Source: an uncultured Flavobacteriales bacterium (GTDB lineage: Bacteria > Bacteroidota > Bacteroidia > Flavobacteriales_D > Sanyastnellaceae). Taken from it: DNA of 7,945 nucleotides. Positions 1-7,055 of the stretch are shown in pieces. The stretch spans positions 1 through 7,945 of the forward strand of contig CAJXOV010000088.1 in the NCBI GenBank assembly GCA_913057815.1, read 5' to 3'. Numbering within the stretch: the first letter of the stretch is position 1; the number at the start of each line of letters is the position of its first letter. The notes below the pieces were generated by a model. That model made no database searches, was not told the DNA's origin, and worked only from the letters and a program-made list of their open reading frames with translations. A program made the translations under genes and the position numbers.

Positions 1-42
1 CCTCTCTATTCGTCGGCAGCGTCAGATGTGTATAAGAGACAG
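1..42 (+). other. Untrimmed Illumina Nextera i5-side adapter with index (artefact)
   Basis: Bases 10-42 match the 33-nt Nextera read-1 transposase adapter: TCGTCGGCAGCGTC (10-23) followed by the 19-bp Tn5 mosaic end AGATGTGTATAAGAGACAG (24-42). Bases 2-9, CTCTCTAT, match the commonly used i5 index S502, exactly where an index would sit. Base 1 (C) fits the last base of the preceding flow-cell oligo. This is library DNA, not genome; genomic sequence begins at about 43. Confidence 0.98.
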
Positions 43-102
43 ATTTACTTCAATGATTATGATAATAGTATTTTTAAAGAAACCTTACACCACCTATAAC
101 AC
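43..102 (+). other. Truncated leader upstream of the susC-like gene
   Basis: These 60 AT-rich bases are all the genomic sequence present before the transporter gene. I see no Bacteroidota -7 element (TAnnTTTG), no Shine-Dalgarno sequence and no end of an upstream gene. The promoter or upstream operon members probably lie beyond the contig break, so the first gene of the operon cannot be identified. Confidence 0.5.
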
Positions 103-3100
103 ATGAAGAAAATATTTCTAGTGTTTCTAATTCTTACTTCCTACACTGTGGGAGCTCAGGTAATTACAGGAACTGTTACAGATGAAGATTCTGAAAGTCT
201 TCCTTCTGTGAATATATATGTAGAAGGAACGGAATACTCAGCTTCTACTGAACTGAACGGATCGTATACCTTAGCTCTAGCTCCTGGAACACATACTATC
301 ACCTATAGCTTTATAGGATATGCTCCAGAAAAGAAGACTGTCACATTAAAAAGTGGTGAGACTCAAAACCTGAACATCACCCTAAAAGGCGAATCTATCT
401 ATACTGACGAAGTAATAGTAGTAGGTTATGGAGTTCAAAGAAAAAGAGAAATCACAGGTTCTATAGAAAGTATAGATGGGAAAGAAATAAGCAATATTCC
501 CGTTCCTAGTTTTGAAGCTGCTCTTCAAGGACAAGCGGCCGGAGTTCAGGTTTCTACTGGATCAGGATTAGCTGGATCAGGAAGTTTAATTCGGATTAGA
601 GGTGTAGCTTCTATTTCGGCTGGTGGAGATCCACTTTATGTAATAGATGGAATTCCTATTTCACAAGATCAATTTCTGCGTGGCAATAGCGGTGCGTTAA
701 ACAACAACCCATTGGCTAACATTAACCCACAGGATATAGAATCAATAGAGATTTTAAAAGATGCTGCAGCTACTGGAATTTATGGATCTAGAGGAGCTAA
801 TGGTGTGGTGCTTATTACTACCAAAAGAGCTAAAAAGAAAGGATTATCATTTGATTTCACCACTCGTTTTGGAATTTCCACTCCTGCTTCTGTTCCTGAT
901 ATGTTAAACACTGAAGAGTATTTACAACTAAGACAAGAAGCTTGGGAGAATGATGGTGGAACTGGATATGTATGGCTTCCTAACTATTCTACTGAGAATG
1001 ATGCGGCATCTGTAAGAGAAACTGCTTTTTTAGAAGCTAGCCAATACGATACTGACTGGGTAGACGAAACTTTAGGAACTGGATTTAAGCAGATGTACAG
1101 CTTATCTGCTAATAAAGGAACAGATAAAGTCAAGGCTTTTTTCAACTTCACTTATGATGACAATGAGTCTTTTTTTATAGGAAACAGCTACGAGAGAATT
1201 AGTGGAAGAGCCAATGTGGATTTTAGTGTCACTAAAAAATTCAAAATCAACTTTTCTCAGAGTATTAGTCGTGGGCAGAACACCAAAGTAGATGCTGCAT
1301 GGAGTGGTGGATTAGGTTCTGCTATGAGTACTGCACTTCCTATTTATCCTGTATTAGAAGAAAGTGCTTCGCTTATGGATGACAACGAAAGAAGTGATTA
1401 CTTTTTAATGAATGGAAACATTCCTAATCTAGTAGCATACCGAGAAAACAGAGAATGGTTTACTACCGAGAACAGGTCTATAACAAACATCGGTTTAAAC
1501 TGGGAACCGATCAAGAACCTGTACATAAGAGCTACTGGGAGTTATGACTACTTAGACATTAAGGAGGATAGATATACCAATGAGCAAATCACACAAGTTG
1601 GTCAAGATGATTATGCTGGAACAGGAGAAGCCAATAGATGGGTGACTTGGGTAAACAACTACAACACCAATCTTACTGCCAACTATTTATTAAACCGAAG
1701 TAAAAAGCACAAGTGGAACTTCCTATTGGGTTCTGAATACCAGCGTAGCAAATCTCTATCTGGTGATTCTTATTTTGGTAATGCTACTACTACTGCACTA
1801 AGTGACAGCTTCGATTCAGAAGCTACTTCTGTAAATAGAAATAATGCCGTACGATGGGCTTTCATCTCTTACTTCGGGAGGATCAATTACAGCTATAACG
1901 ATAGACTGTATGCACAGGTGACCAACAGAGTAGATGGATCATCTATATTCGGGTCTAACAGCCGATACGGATGGTTCCCATCCGCATCAGTAGGTTATGT
2001 ACTATCTGAATTGGACTTTTTAAAGGATAACAAAACGATTAACTTCTTAAAGGTCCGTTCTTCTTATGGAATTACTGGAAATGCTGATATAGATAAGAAT
2101 GCACGTTTCCCTCTTTATGAGGACAGCAATATCTCGTACAACGGTCAAACTATTATCTACCCTACTCAATTAGGAAATGAAAACCTACAATGGGAAACTT
2201 CAAATGTTTTTGACATTGCATTAGAAGCTGGACTTTGGAAAGATCGAGTAACCATGGAAATGGCTTATTACAACAAGAGAAGTACAGATGTACTAATGCA
2301 AGTACAGGTTTCACCTAGTACAGGTTTCTCTAACTTTTGGGACAATGCTGCTGAAGTGTTAAACAGGGGATATGAATTGACTTTAAGAACCAATAACATC
2401 GTTAAAAAGAACTTCCAGTGGACTTCAGATATGAACTTCGCTAGGAATTATAATGAAATAGTAAGCATTGGAAACTATACCCCTGATGCAGTTTCAGGTG
2501 GAACCAATGATACTCGTGTTATTGTAGGAAAGCCTATTGGATCATTTATGTTAGTTCCATTTAGCCATGTAGACTCTGAAACCGGAGAACCGGTATTCTT
2601 AGATTTAGAAGGAAATGAAACATCCGATTACGATTTCAAAAACGGAAGAGCCTATGTTGGAGATGGTTTGCCTGATGTGATTATGGGATTGAATAACACA
2701 TTTAAGTATAAAAACTGGGACTTAACAGCCTTAATCAATGTGAGTTTAGGAGCCAAGATATTCGATTCATCAGGGAAAAGACAGTTGGGGTTAATGACAG
2801 ACTGGAACATGAGAGCTGATATTTTGGACAGATGGACTCAGCCAGGAGATGAAGCCTTATACCCACAGCTTACGTTTGATGAAACCAAATATGGGTTCGA
2901 TCCGGGAGATAACTCTCCGTGGTTTAACACTAGCCTTTATGTGTACGATGCAGATTATGCTCGATTAAAAAGATTAGTTCTCGGTTATAACGTTCCTGGG
3001 TTTAAAATCAGAAATAAGAATATCACAGGTATGAGAGTAGCTTTCTCTGCTACCAATGTATTTACAGTAACTAACTTCCCTGGACTGGATCCAGAGATAG

Positions 3101-3207
3101 TAAGAGATTTCGAAAATCCACAGGACAGAAACTTGAGTGGAAACATTACTTACCTCACCCCTCCTCAGGAAAGGTCCTATTCTGTTCAAATCAATTTATC
3201 ATTCTAA
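103..3207 (+). CDS. SusC/RagA-family TonB-dependent outer-membrane transporter
   Basis: This is the barrel half of a SusCD importer, which moves oligosaccharides or peptides across the outer membrane using TonB-ExbBD energy. Seen in the 1034-aa product: a signal peptide (about 1-19, ending VGAQ); a CarboxypepD_reg-like domain (about 20-94, with ITGTVTDEDSESLPSVNIYV); a TonB-box/plug-entry motif DEVIVVGYG (102-110); a plug domain with LQGQAAGVQV (141-150), IRIRGVASI (163-171), PLYVIDGIPI (177-186) and the family signature ESIEILKDAAATGIYGSRGA (213-232); then a long beta-barrel region ending in the outer-membrane-type C terminus SVQINLSF with terminal Phe. Length is normal and the gene is intact. 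There is no STN domain, so direct signalling to a FecR-type anti-sigma factor is unlikely. The ATG at 103 is chosen because it gives a proper signal peptide. The SusD gene follows after 17 nt. The substrate cannot be deduced from sequence alone. Confidence 0.97.
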   Translation: MKKIFLVFLILTSYTVGAQVITGTVTDEDSESLPSVNIYVEGTEYSASTELNGSYTLALAPGTHTITYSFIGYAPEKKTVTLKSGETQNLNITLKGESIYTDEVIVVGYGVQRKREITGSIESIDGKEISNIPVPSFEAALQGQAAGVQVSTGSGLAGSGSLIRIRGVASISAGGDPLYVIDGIPISQDQFLRGNSGALNNNPLANINPQDIESIEILKDAAATGIYGSRGANGVVLITTKRAKKKGLSFDFTTRFGISTPASVPDMLNTEEYLQLRQEAWENDGGTGYVWLPNYSTENDAASVRETAFLEASQYDTDWVDETLGTGFKQMYSLSANKGTDKVKAFFNFTYDDNESFFIGNSYERISGRANVDFSVTKKFKINFSQSISRGQNTKVDAAWSGGLGSAMSTALPIYPVLEESASLMDDNERSDYFLMNGNIPNLVAYRENREWFTTENRSITNIGLNWEPIKNLYIRATGSYDYLDIKEDRYTNEQITQVGQDDYAGTGEANRWVTWVNNYNTNLTANYLLNRSKKHKWNFLLGSEYQRSKSLSGDSYFGNATTTALSDSFDSEATSVNRNNAVRWAFISYFGRINYSYNDRLYAQVTNRVDGSSIFGSNSRYGWFPSASVGYVLSELDFLKDNKTINFLKVRSSYGITGNADIDKNARFPLYEDSNISYNGQTIIYPTQLGNENLQWETSNVFDIALEAGLWKDRVTMEMAYYNKRSTDVLMQVQVSPSTGFSNFWDNAAEVLNRGYELTLRTNNIVKKNFQWTSDMNFARNYNEIVSIGNYTPDAVSGGTNDTRVIVGKPIGSFMLVPFSHVDSETGEPVFLDLEGNETSDYDFKNGRAYVGDGLPDVIMGLNNTFKYKNWDLTALINVSLGAKIFDSSGKRQLGLMTDWNMRADILDRWTQPGDEALYPQLTFDETKYGFDPGDNSPWFNTSLYVYDADYARLKRLVLGYNVPGFKIRNKNITGMRVAFSATNVFTVTNFPGLDPEIVRDFENPQDRNLSGNITYLTPPQERSYSVQINLSF

Positions 3208-3224
3208 CCTCTAAGTTAAACGAC

Positions 3225-4619
3225 ATGAAGAAATTACTTTATATATCTCTTTTCAGTATCGCAGCACTTAGCACGGGATGTGATGATCTACTAGAATTTG
3301 GACCTACAGATGATGGTGTAGTATTAGCAGAAAACGCTTTAGAAACAGCAGATGATTTGCAACGCCTACTCAACTCCTGCTATGACGTATTCGCTAATAC
3401 ATATGATGGTGATGTGCAGTTTATTAATGAACTACTAAGCGATAATTTAAATGGTGTAAATCCTAACAACCAAAACTTAACAGACATATACAACCGTGAG
3501 GCTGGTGATTTTAACGGCTTGACCAATGGTGTGTATAATGACTTCTACTTTTCAATTTTCAGAAGTAATGCTATTTTGGAAAATTTTGATTTGGTAGACG
3601 GACTTTCAGATGCCGATAGAACTCGGATGGAAGCCGAGGCCAAGTTTATCAGAGGAGTTAGTCACTGGGAGTTAGTGAAATTATATGGACAACCTTTCGG
3701 ATACACATCTGGTAATTCACATTTAGGTGTTATTCTTAGAACAGAGCCTTCTCAAGAATCTCAACCTAGATCTACTGTTCAGGAAGTGTACAATTCTGTT
3801 TTGGAAGATTTAATATTTGCGGAGCAAAACTTACCTACCTCTAATGATGTGTATGCGACTTCCTATGCTGCTAATTCCTACTTAGCTAAAATCTACTTTT
3901 TAATGGGGAACTACCAGGCCGCCACTAATCATGCTGCTACTGCATTAAATGGCCCATTCCAATTGGATACTTTATCTGCTAGGTATGACCAATTCGCTAT
4001 TTCTGATGAAACCATCTTCGGTTTCGTATCTAAAGTACTAGAACCGGGCCCTAATCCTGTAGCAGACAACCGCGTGGGTGCATACATAAGCGCTTATTCA
4101 GGAAATACGCCCAATGCAGCATTTGATGGAGCAGCGTTTAACTCTATGTTTATAGGAAGTAGTGATTTACGAGTAGGAACTTACTACACCGCTCCTACTG
4201 AAGTACTGGGAAATGCCAAAGTAGCCAAGTTTAACACTCAATTCTTTAACCATGCAGTCACCTCTGTAACTGAAATGATGCTGATAGTGGCTGAGTCTAA
4301 CGCTGAGCTAGGAAGTGGTTTGGATCAATCTATCGATTACATCAATGAGATTAGAGAACGAGCTTTTGAAAACAGCGCTTTTAACCTAGATGATAACGCC
4401 TCTGCCGAAGCTATAATAGAGGCTGCCCGACTGGAGCGAAGAATAGAATTTGTGGGCGAAGGAAAAAGAACTGACGACCTAAAGAGAATGGGTGTCAAAG
4501 GAGAAAACATATTGGTAAGAGGTGCACCGTGGGATTGTAACGGAATGATAGTTCAGTTCCCGCTGGGTGAAAACGTGGTTCCCGATTTTCAGGATAATCC
4601 CGTGGGAGGATGTAACTAA
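3225..4619 (+). CDS. SusD/RagB-family surface substrate-binding lipoprotein
   Basis: This is the lid partner of the upstream SusC-like barrel: a helical, TPR-like surface lipoprotein that captures substrate and opens and closes over the pore. The 464-aa product has a lipoprotein signal peptide with STGC at 16-19 (lipidated Cys19). Asp at +2 and +3 fits the acidic surface-export signals of Bacteroidota lipoproteins. SusD hallmarks occur in order: DDLQRLLNSCYDVF (43-56), AEAKFIRGVSHWELVKLYG (137-155), RSTVQEVYNSVLEDL (182-196), SYLAKIYFLMGNYQAA (218-233), MMLIVAESNAELG (351-363) with INEIRERA (373-380), ERRIEFVGEGKRTDDLKR (404-421), and the closing QFPLGENVVPDFQDNPVGG (444-462). It is slightly short for the family but complete. 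The 17-nt gap after the transporter gene implies one transcript. The -3 lipobox residue is Ser rather than the usual Leu, which is tolerated. Confidence 0.97.
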   Translation: MKKLLYISLFSIAALSTGCDDLLEFGPTDDGVVLAENALETADDLQRLLNSCYDVFANTYDGDVQFINELLSDNLNGVNPNNQNLTDIYNREAGDFNGLTNGVYNDFYFSIFRSNAILENFDLVDGLSDADRTRMEAEAKFIRGVSHWELVKLYGQPFGYTSGNSHLGVILRTEPSQESQPRSTVQEVYNSVLEDLIFAEQNLPTSNDVYATSYAANSYLAKIYFLMGNYQAATNHAATALNGPFQLDTLSARYDQFAISDETIFGFVSKVLEPGPNPVADNRVGAYISAYSGNTPNAAFDGAAFNSMFIGSSDLRVGTYYTAPTEVLGNAKVAKFNTQFFNHAVTSVTEMMLIVAESNAELGSGLDQSIDYINEIRERAFENSAFNLDDNASAEAIIEAARLERRIEFVGEGKRTDDLKRMGVKGENILVRGAPWDCNGMIVQFPLGENVVPDFQDNPVGGCN

Positions 4620-4647
4620 AATTTAGTGTATTACAAATCACTAAAAG

Positions 4648-5139
4648 ATGAAGAAAATGAAAAATATAGCATATATAATCTGCATTGCAACGCTTATAAT
4701 GGCCGGCTGCAAACCAGATAAGAAAACCGATATAGGAGAACCGTTCGATAAGGTGGCTGGACTAGAAGGTACGTGGGTGCTGAATAGCTTCCTGCAGAAA
4801 GACCTGAATAATCCTGTGCAGGAAGAAAGAGACCTGAGCCAGTATTACATAGTAGAAGGAATAGCACCAATGGAGTTGACTTTTAATGCTGCTGATAGAG
4901 CGTATGACATAGAGCTCACCGAAGGTAAGAACTTCTTTGGCTCAGGTGGAACTTGGTCGTTCGATAATGACCAGTATCCTACTTCTATCCTATTCGATGA
5001 TGGAACAGAAGAGAACAGTTTCGGCTTGGGGTCTGTGGTAAGAGAGTTCGATAATGAACTGACTATTCAATTAGAAAAAGGATGTTCTGAGGATGACCTA
5101 AATGTGATTTATAAATTTATATTCGATAGAGCTCAATAA
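4648..5139 (+). CDS. Small SusCD-associated lipoprotein, DUF5004-like
   Basis: The 163-aa product has a lipoprotein signal peptide with lipobox MAGC (18-21, Cys21), so it should be anchored in the outer membrane. The mature part is acidic and beta-rich, with LEGTWVL (39-45) as in lipocalin-like small lipoproteins. It then has NNPVQEERDLSQYY at about 54-67, an FFGSGGTWSFDND stretch near 98, and a late Cys in EKGCSEDD. From memory this resembles DUF5004 proteins encoded beside SusCD pairs; a profile search is needed to confirm the family. It is third in the operon, 28 nt after the SusD gene and 1 nt before the next start. An accessory role in substrate binding or stabilising the SusCD complex is inference only. 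Met4 is an alternative start and would leave the signal peptide functional. Confidence 0.82.
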   Translation: MKKMKNIAYIICIATLIMAGCKPDKKTDIGEPFDKVAGLEGTWVLNSFLQKDLNNPVQEERDLSQYYIVEGIAPMELTFNAADRAYDIELTEGKNFFGSGGTWSFDNDQYPTSILFDDGTEENSFGLGSVVREFDNELTIQLEKGCSEDDLNVIYKFIFDRAQ

Positions 5140-5140
5140 A

Positions 5141-5983
5141 ATGAAGAAATTATTAATTCTACCACTGGCTTTACTTGGTGCGTTAAGCGTGCAAGCCCAA
5201 TCAGCTTATATCACTCCTAACCCTACAGATGGTGTGGAGGAGATCACACTATTTATAGATGTGAGCCAAACTAGCGGAAGTGCTTTAAAAGAAATGCTAG
5301 AGGACAATCCTGATGAACCGGTTTATCTGTGGATATGGAATCCTGCATCTCCTGTTAGTGGAAACGGGGATTGGGATAATTCTATAGAGGATAATCTGAT
5401 GATCAAAGAGGCACCACTGCTTTATTCATTCACTTTTAATATCGAAGAATATTTTGGTGTGGGTCCATCGGTATTGTTCCAGAACGGAATAAACTGCTTG
5501 GCTAAATTACAAGATGGAAATGCGTTTTCGGAATTAGAAATAGGTGAAGCCAAAACTGAAGATTTAACAGTAGAGGTGATTCCTAAACTATGTGATAGGC
5601 TGCACTGTACTTTCCCTGAAATAGGTGATGCCGATGATTTTTGGACATTGACATACGATAATAATTATGAAACCAACCCTAATTACCAAAACGCTGGAGA
5701 CAATGATGTGTATGTGTTTTTAGCTGTAAAACAGGATGGATTTAATGTTCCTTCTATAGCTCCTGCTGATATGGTGACTACCACTGAAGCGTTGCAAATG
5801 AAACCAGTAGACGGAGACTTAGGACATTTTAGATTAACGATTATCCCGAATGATTTCTTTGCCGATGTGGCCGATGAAGCCAATGGAGCTATACAAGAAA
5901 TTCGGTATTACATCATAGTAGCAGGACAGCCACTACCCTTTCCTCCTTCTATACAGAGTTATGGGACTTTGCCTTGTGAGTAG
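5141..5983 (+). CDS. Exported two-domain protein in SusE/F-like operon position, unknown family
   Basis: The 280-aa product starts with a cleavable signal peptide (about 1-19, LSVQA then QSAY). There is no lipobox and no recognisable type-IX sorting domain at the C terminus, so it may be periplasmic or released. The mature protein looks like two diverged copies of one beta-rich domain, about 24-129 and 157-262. TPNPTDGVEEITLFID (25-40) aligns with TFPEIGDADDFWTLTYD (157-173), VYLWI (61-65) with VYVFL (190-194), and LMIKEAPLLYSFTFNIEEYF (86-105) with the LQMK...FRLTIIPNDFF region (218-240). The aromatic run WIWNP (64-68) recalls carbohydrate-binding E-set/CBM-like folds, but that is inference. 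The mature chain has four Cys (119, 151, 156, 279), which could form disulfides. The start lies 1 nt after the preceding stop (TAA-A-ATG), suggesting translational coupling. The position matches SusE/SusF-type accessory binding proteins; I do not recognise the exact family. Confidence 0.8.
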   Translation: MKKLLILPLALLGALSVQAQSAYITPNPTDGVEEITLFIDVSQTSGSALKEMLEDNPDEPVYLWIWNPASPVSGNGDWDNSIEDNLMIKEAPLLYSFTFNIEEYFGVGPSVLFQNGINCLAKLQDGNAFSELEIGEAKTEDLTVEVIPKLCDRLHCTFPEIGDADDFWTLTYDNNYETNPNYQNAGDNDVYVFLAVKQDGFNVPSIAPADMVTTTEALQMKPVDGDLGHFRLTIIPNDFFADVADEANGAIQEIRYYIIVAGQPLPFPPSIQSYGTLPCE

Positions 5984-6025
5984 AAGGTTTTGGTTTAAGA
6001 GATTTGAATTCTAGTATTATTGGAT

Positions 6026-6057
6026 AAAAAAAAACCAGCGCTGCGCGCTGGTTTTTT
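6026..6057. terminator. Bidirectional intrinsic terminator between convergent genes
   Basis: CCAGCGC (6035-6041), loop TGC (6042-6044) and GCGCTGG (6045-6051) form a perfect 7-bp GC-rich stem. An A9 tract (6026-6034) lies before it and a T6 tract (6052-6057) after it, so the stem can extend to 13 bp with A-T pairs. On the + strand it gives a hairpin plus U-run 43 nt past the four-gene operon. On the - strand the A tract becomes the U-run, ending transcription from the DUF4197 gene that stops at 6123. Confidence 0.94.
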
Positions 6058-6122
6058 ATTGTTTTTTATATGCAAATAACACATTTCGAAAAAGGCGTAT
6101 TTCACTTAGTTAGAATTTATCC

Positions 6123-6851
6123 TTACCCAAACACCTTCTTCAGCAAATCAGTCACCCTAGCAGCAGGGTCTTGTCGGATATTTAATTCTTCTTTGGCTAT
6201 TTGAATAAACAATCCATCAATGGCTTTACCTGTGGCATAACTCACCAAATCTGGATCTACTTTTTGCACAAATGGGATTTTATTATAAGTAGTAAAAATG
6301 GTATTCCAGTTTTTAGTAGCGCCCACTTTATCTAATGAAGCCTTTACTATAGGCTCAAATTCACTGGTCAACTTAGCTCTGGTAGATTTATCGAGGAATG
6401 TCGTGGCTGCATTGTCATTGCCACGCAGAATACTTGTAGCATCATCAATACTCATTTCTTTTATAGCCTCTATGAAAATGTCTTTGGCTGCTGCCGTGGC
6501 GTCTTCAGCTGCTCTATTTATTGACTCTATGGTATCATCTACTTTTTTTCCTTGGCCAATGCTACGTAGTTTTGGTTCTACCTTATCAGCCTCTTGTGGA
6601 AGTGGGATTTTTATAGATAAGTCTTTATAAAACCCATCTGGTTTTGATAGTTGTTCCACTCCTTTTTCTACTCCTTTTGACAAAGCTTCTTTCAAGCCAG
6701 ACCCTATCTCCTCTTGACTAATGCTCCCTGAAGATGTGGTAGTAGCTTCAATCTTCTTACCTATTGATTTTTTAAGTCTATCAATTTGAGCATCTGATGA
6801 GAATATGGAAGTAACGACTAATAGATGTGTTAGAAAAATTGCTTTTTTCAT
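6123..6851 (-). CDS. DUF4197-family exported protein
   Basis: The 242-aa product matches the pattern of the DUF4197 family, exported proteins of unknown function widespread in Bacteroidota and Proteobacteria. Seen: a signal peptide (about 1-21, ending SSDA before Gln22), then SQEEIGSGLKEALSKGVEKG (45-64), the IPLP motif (82-85), NRAAEDATAAAKDIF (112-126), and the signature MSIDDATSILRGNDNAATTF (133-152). The C-terminal half is a helix-rich region (about 160-222), followed by QDPAARVTDLLKKVFG at the end. Length is typical and the gene is complete. The likely location is the periplasm. It is transcribed convergently to the SusCD operon and shares its terminator. The 204-nt gap upstream suggests its own promoter. 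No biochemical role can be assigned from the sequence. Confidence 0.93.
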   Translation of the reverse strand: MKKAIFLTHLLVVTSIFSSDAQIDRLKKSIGKKIEATTTSSGSISQEEIGSGLKEALSKGVEKGVEQLSKPDGFYKDLSIKIPLPQEADKVEPKLRSIGQGKKVDDTIESINRAAEDATAAAKDIFIEAIKEMSIDDATSILRGNDNAATTFLDKSTRAKLTSEFEPIVKASLDKVGATKNWNTIFTTYNKIPFVQKVDPDLVSYATGKAIDGLFIQIAKEELNIRQDPAARVTDLLKKVFG

Positions 6852-6879
6852 TGTTAATTTTATTTAGTTCTCAGCGTTG

Positions 6880-6887
6880 CAAAGATT
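6880..6887 (-). promoter_or_regulatory. Possible -7 element of the DUF4197 gene
   Basis: On the - strand this reads AATCTTTG, differing from the Bacteroidota TAnnTTTG consensus only at the first base. It lies 28 nt before the ATG at 6851. The nearest upstream TTG (6915-6913) is 25 nt away, longer than the usual spacing of about 19, so the assignment is weak. Confidence 0.25.
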
Positions 6888-6943
6888 AAGCCTTTTAATG
6901 AAAACATCTCCTCAAGCAGCCGGAAGTTTGCTTAATATGATTT

Positions 6944-6956
6944 CTATAAATTATAG
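6944..6956. repeat. Short AT-rich palindrome, CTATAA-A-TTATAG
   Basis: Six-base arms (6944-6949 and 6951-6956) are perfectly complementary around a single A. The palindrome lies in the gap between the FkbM and DUF4197 genes, about 90 nt upstream of the DUF4197 start. It could be an operator-like site or a chance palindrome in AT-rich DNA. Confidence 0.3.
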
Positions 6957-6965
6957 TTCCAGATA

Positions 6966-7000
6966 AGAAATATAACCACAGGAAATAGAAAAATATTTCT
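6966..7000. repeat. AT-rich inverted repeat downstream of the FkbM gene
   Basis: AGAAATAT (6966-6973) and ATATTTCT (6993-7000) are perfect 8-bp inverted arms around a 19-nt loop, 56-90 nt past the FkbM stop codon. With one G-C pair per stem and a long loop it is thermodynamically weak. It is the only hairpin seen where a terminator for the methyltransferase gene would be expected, and I would not call it one with confidence. Confidence 0.25.
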
Positions 7001-7055
7001 AAAGCACAACTAACTTATTGCAAAGCAAAAATTTATAAAACAAAACAGATTTACA

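Noticed and set aside
71..82. Promoter -7 element in front of the SusC-like gene
   Set aside because: The T-rich run lacks the final G and spacing of TAnnTTTG, and the upstream region is cut off by the contig end.
2974..3189. 71-aa reading frame on the - strand
   Set aside because: It lies wholly inside the 3' end of the SusC-like gene, and its product resembles no known family.
5683..5883. 66-aa reading frame on the - strand
   Set aside because: It is antisense to the two-domain exported protein gene, is short, and has no recognisable domain.
103..5983. Assigning the operon to starch or another named glycan
   Set aside because: SusC/SusD homology alone does not define substrate, RagAB-type pairs import peptides, and no degradative enzyme is present.
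6298..6630. 110-aa reading frame on the + strand with hydrophobic stretches
   Set aside because: It is a shadow of the DUF4197 gene; the hydrophobicity comes from reading its Ala/Asp/Lys-rich codons in antisense.
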